Positions 6,727-7,812 of a stretch of DNA of 7,812 nucleotides are shown here, piece after piece. The translations under genes were made by a program, and so were the position numbers. This DNA comes from Actinomycetota bacterium. Its GTDB lineage: Bacteria > Actinomycetota > Actinomycetes > S36-B12. The DNA lies in assembly GCA_027729865.1 (NCBI GenBank), contig JAQCBM010000085.1, positions 1 to 7,812 of the forward strand, in the 5' to 3' direction. The notes below the pieces were generated by a model. The model saw nothing but the letters and a program-made list of their open reading frames with translations. It searched no databases and was not told the DNA's origin. Position 1 is the first letter of the stretch. Each line of letters begins with the position of its first letter.

Positions 6727-7083
6727 CTACCGGGCTGTTTCGCCCGCCGCACCAGCGCCGCGATAGCGACCCGGGCGTGCTACTTGCACGTTGTACGTCC
6801 ACGCAGTGATGGCGTAGTTAGGGAAATAGGCCTCGGCGAGCCGGCTCCAGATCCGTTCGGCGACGTCCTCCGCGACGAGGGTCTCTACCCGGACATTCCC
6901 GCCTTCGAAATCGCTGACCCGGCGGCCCCGTGGGCCTTCGCCGTGAGCGGAGGTGATGGTCCAACCCAGCGCACCCGCAGCCCGGAGGTCATCGATCAAG
7001 CGAGCCTCCAGAATCGACTCAGCCACGATCGTTACGCATACAACCGAGCCGCGATGCGCGATTGCTTCGTCAGGCGCTTCCAT
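6727..7083 (-). CDS. sbtB: PII-like signalling protein, SbtB family
   Basis: A trimeric PII-like regulator that, in cyanobacteria, binds adenine nucleotides (cAMP, AMP/ADP/ATP, c-di-AMP) and controls the bicarbonate transporter SbtA. It is 118 residues from ATG 7083. The ferredoxin-like fold is suggested by VVCVTIVAE (14-22), an amphipathic helix (25-37) and the loop GEGPRGRR..S (48-57), which matches the Gly/Arg-rich nucleotide loop of SbtB. These are followed by N63, VETLV (66-70) and a helix (71-85). The C-terminus (PGRYRGAGAAGETAR) lacks the Cys-pair R-loop (CGPxGC) found in many cyanobacterial SbtB proteins, so redox switching by that element is not expected. Its identity is supported strongly by the sbtA gene 18 bases upstream. 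AAGGAG (7090-7095) with a six-base spacer fixes the start. It is probably co-transcribed with sbtA and ideR. Confidence 0.88.
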   Translation of the reverse strand: MEAPDEAIAHRGSVVCVTIVAESILEARLIDDLRAAGALGWTITSAHGEGPRGRRVSDFEGGNVRVETLVAEDVAERIWSRLAEAYFPNYAITAWTYNVQVARPGRYRGAGAAGETAR

Positions 7084-7089
7084 ACTCCG

Positions 7090-7095
7090 CTCCTT
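7090..7095 (-). promoter_or_regulatory. Strong Shine-Dalgarno of sbtB
   Basis: On the minus strand AAGGAG lies six bases before ATG 7083, inside the 18-base gap after the sbtA stop. It is the best ribosome site in the window and suggests independent, efficient translation of the PII-like protein. Confidence 0.7.
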
Positions 7096-7101
7096 ATTCC
7101 A

Positions 7102-7812
7102 TCAGCCGAGCATCGTCGACATCTGTTGGGCGATCAACCAGTACAGCGGAATACCGATCACCAAATTGAAGGGAAATGTGATTCCCAGGCTGGCGGTCAA
7201 GGTGATCCCCGGATTCGCCTGCGGCAACGCCAGCCGTACCGCAGCGGGCGCAGCGATGTACGACGCACTGGCCGACAGCACGCCGAGTGCCATCGCACCA
7301 CCGGCGCTCAAACCCACGACGGTCCCACCAGCGATACCGAGGACACCCGCCACCACTGGGAACGCGAGCGCGAAGATAACCAGTCCGATTCCAGCGCGTC
7401 GAACATCGCCCAATCGCCTGCCGGCGAGCACACCCATCTCCAACAGGAACAACGCGAGGATGCCGGTGAAGGGAGCGCCAAAGAACGGCTCCACGCGCGC
7501 GAAGCCTTCGGGTCCGGTGATGAATCCGATCACCAACCCACCGGCGAGCAGCATGATCGATCGACCCGTCACGATCTCGCGAACCGATTCGCCCCACGAG
7601 CCCGCGTGCCGCGACGCTGACCCCGCCAACAGCAGACCAACGAGGATGCCGGGAATCTCCATGATCGCGAGCAAGGTCGCCACGAAACCTTCGTATTGAA
7701 CTTGCAGCGCATCCAAGAAAACCAAGGCTGCGGTGAACGTCACCAACGACGTTGATCCGTAGTGGGCAGCCATCGCGCCTCGGTCCACGGTGTCCAGGCG
7801 CGTGAGGAACCG
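7102..7812 (-). CDS. sbtA: Sodium-dependent bicarbonate transporter SbtA, 5'-truncated by window edge
   Basis: An inner-membrane Na+/bicarbonate symporter (SbtA, formerly DUF897), which raises cytosolic inorganic carbon. The 236 residues visible are roughly the C-terminal two-thirds of a normal 310-375-residue protein. A GTG at 7788 is internal, because the frame continues to the edge as RFLTRLDTVDRGAMAAHYGS, matching the family's LDRxDAxAxAAHYGS region. Family hallmarks: AAHYGSTSLVTF; LALFLLEMGVLAGRRL; SASASYIAAPAAVRLALP; and LTASLGITFPFNLVIGIPLY near the C-terminus. About seven hydrophobic segments are visible. The stop TGA (7104-7102) is followed after 18 bases by sbtB, the standard regulatory partner. 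The promoter lies outside the window. In a non-cyanobacterial host the pair probably supplies bicarbonate to carboxylases such as acetyl-/propionyl-CoA carboxylase or PEP carboxylase rather than a carboxysome; this is inference. Confidence 0.93.
   Translation of the reverse strand, partial: RFLTRLDTVDRGAMAAHYGSTSLVTFTAALVFLDALQVQYEGFVATLLAIMEIPGILVGLLLAGSASRHAGSWGESVREIVTGRSIMLLAGGLVIGFITGPEGFARVEPFFGAPFTGILALFLLEMGVLAGRRLGDVRRAGIGLVIFALAFPVVAGVLGIAGGTVVGLSAGGAMALGVLSASASYIAAPAAVRLALPQANPGITLTASLGITFPFNLVIGIPLYWLIAQQMSTMLG

Noticed and set aside
6784..7699. Two long plus-strand open frames opposite sbtB and sbtA
   Set aside because: Their products show no recognisable domain and are Arg/Pro/Ser-rich antisense shadows of well-supported minus-strand genes.

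Overview
The window looks like a GC-rich actinobacterial (Actinomycetota) chromosome segment. Composition is roughly 60% GC, estimated by eye from sample lines. One gene encodes a close IdeR/DtxR relative whose metal-ligand numbering matches the mycobacterial protein. There is also an actinobacterial-type MMPL transporter and a two-gene 10-methyl (tuberculostearic-type) fatty acid cassette. Genus cannot be read from the sequence. No rRNA, tRNA, CRISPR array, insertion sequence or long repeat was seen, and gene packing is very tight.

Layout. (1) 1-1868 (+): an MMPL/RND-family membrane exporter whose N-terminus lies before the window. (2) 1865-2470 (-): an unrecognised single-pass membrane protein, convergent with MMPL and sharing a CTAG in which both stop codons are written. 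(3) 2471-2522: a divergent intergenic region with an 11-bp perfect palindrome over a possible -10 box, which may drive a leaderless GTG-initiated mRNA. (4) 2523-5197 (+): a flavin-dependent reductase (BfaA/TmsA type) and a CFA-synthase-family SAM methyltransferase (BfaB/TmsB/UfaA1 type), overlapping by ATGA. (5) 5206-7812 (-): a tight run read from the right edge leftwards. It holds sbtA (bicarbonate transporter, 5' end outside the window), sbtB (PII-like regulator), ideR (metal-dependent repressor) and an SDR resembling peroxisomal trans-2-enoyl-CoA reductase.

How the genes may work together. The methyltransferase and flavoprotein together convert an oleoyl chain in phospholipid to 10-methylene and then 10-methylstearoyl (known for the family). 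MMPL proteins commonly export lipids, and the SDR has the look of a fatty acyl reductase, so the left and centre have a lipid theme. The right-hand run couples inorganic carbon uptake and its PII-like sensor to an iron/manganese-type repressor and a lipid-type SDR. That combination is the least expected part of the window, and a candidate operator dyad lies just upstream of ideR. Nothing here is clearly a wholly new system. The most interesting leads are the sbtA-sbtB-ideR-SDR operon, the SDR without the canonical Tyr/Lys, the extra membrane hairpin in the MMPL protein, and the unknown membrane protein divergent from the methyl-branching cassette.
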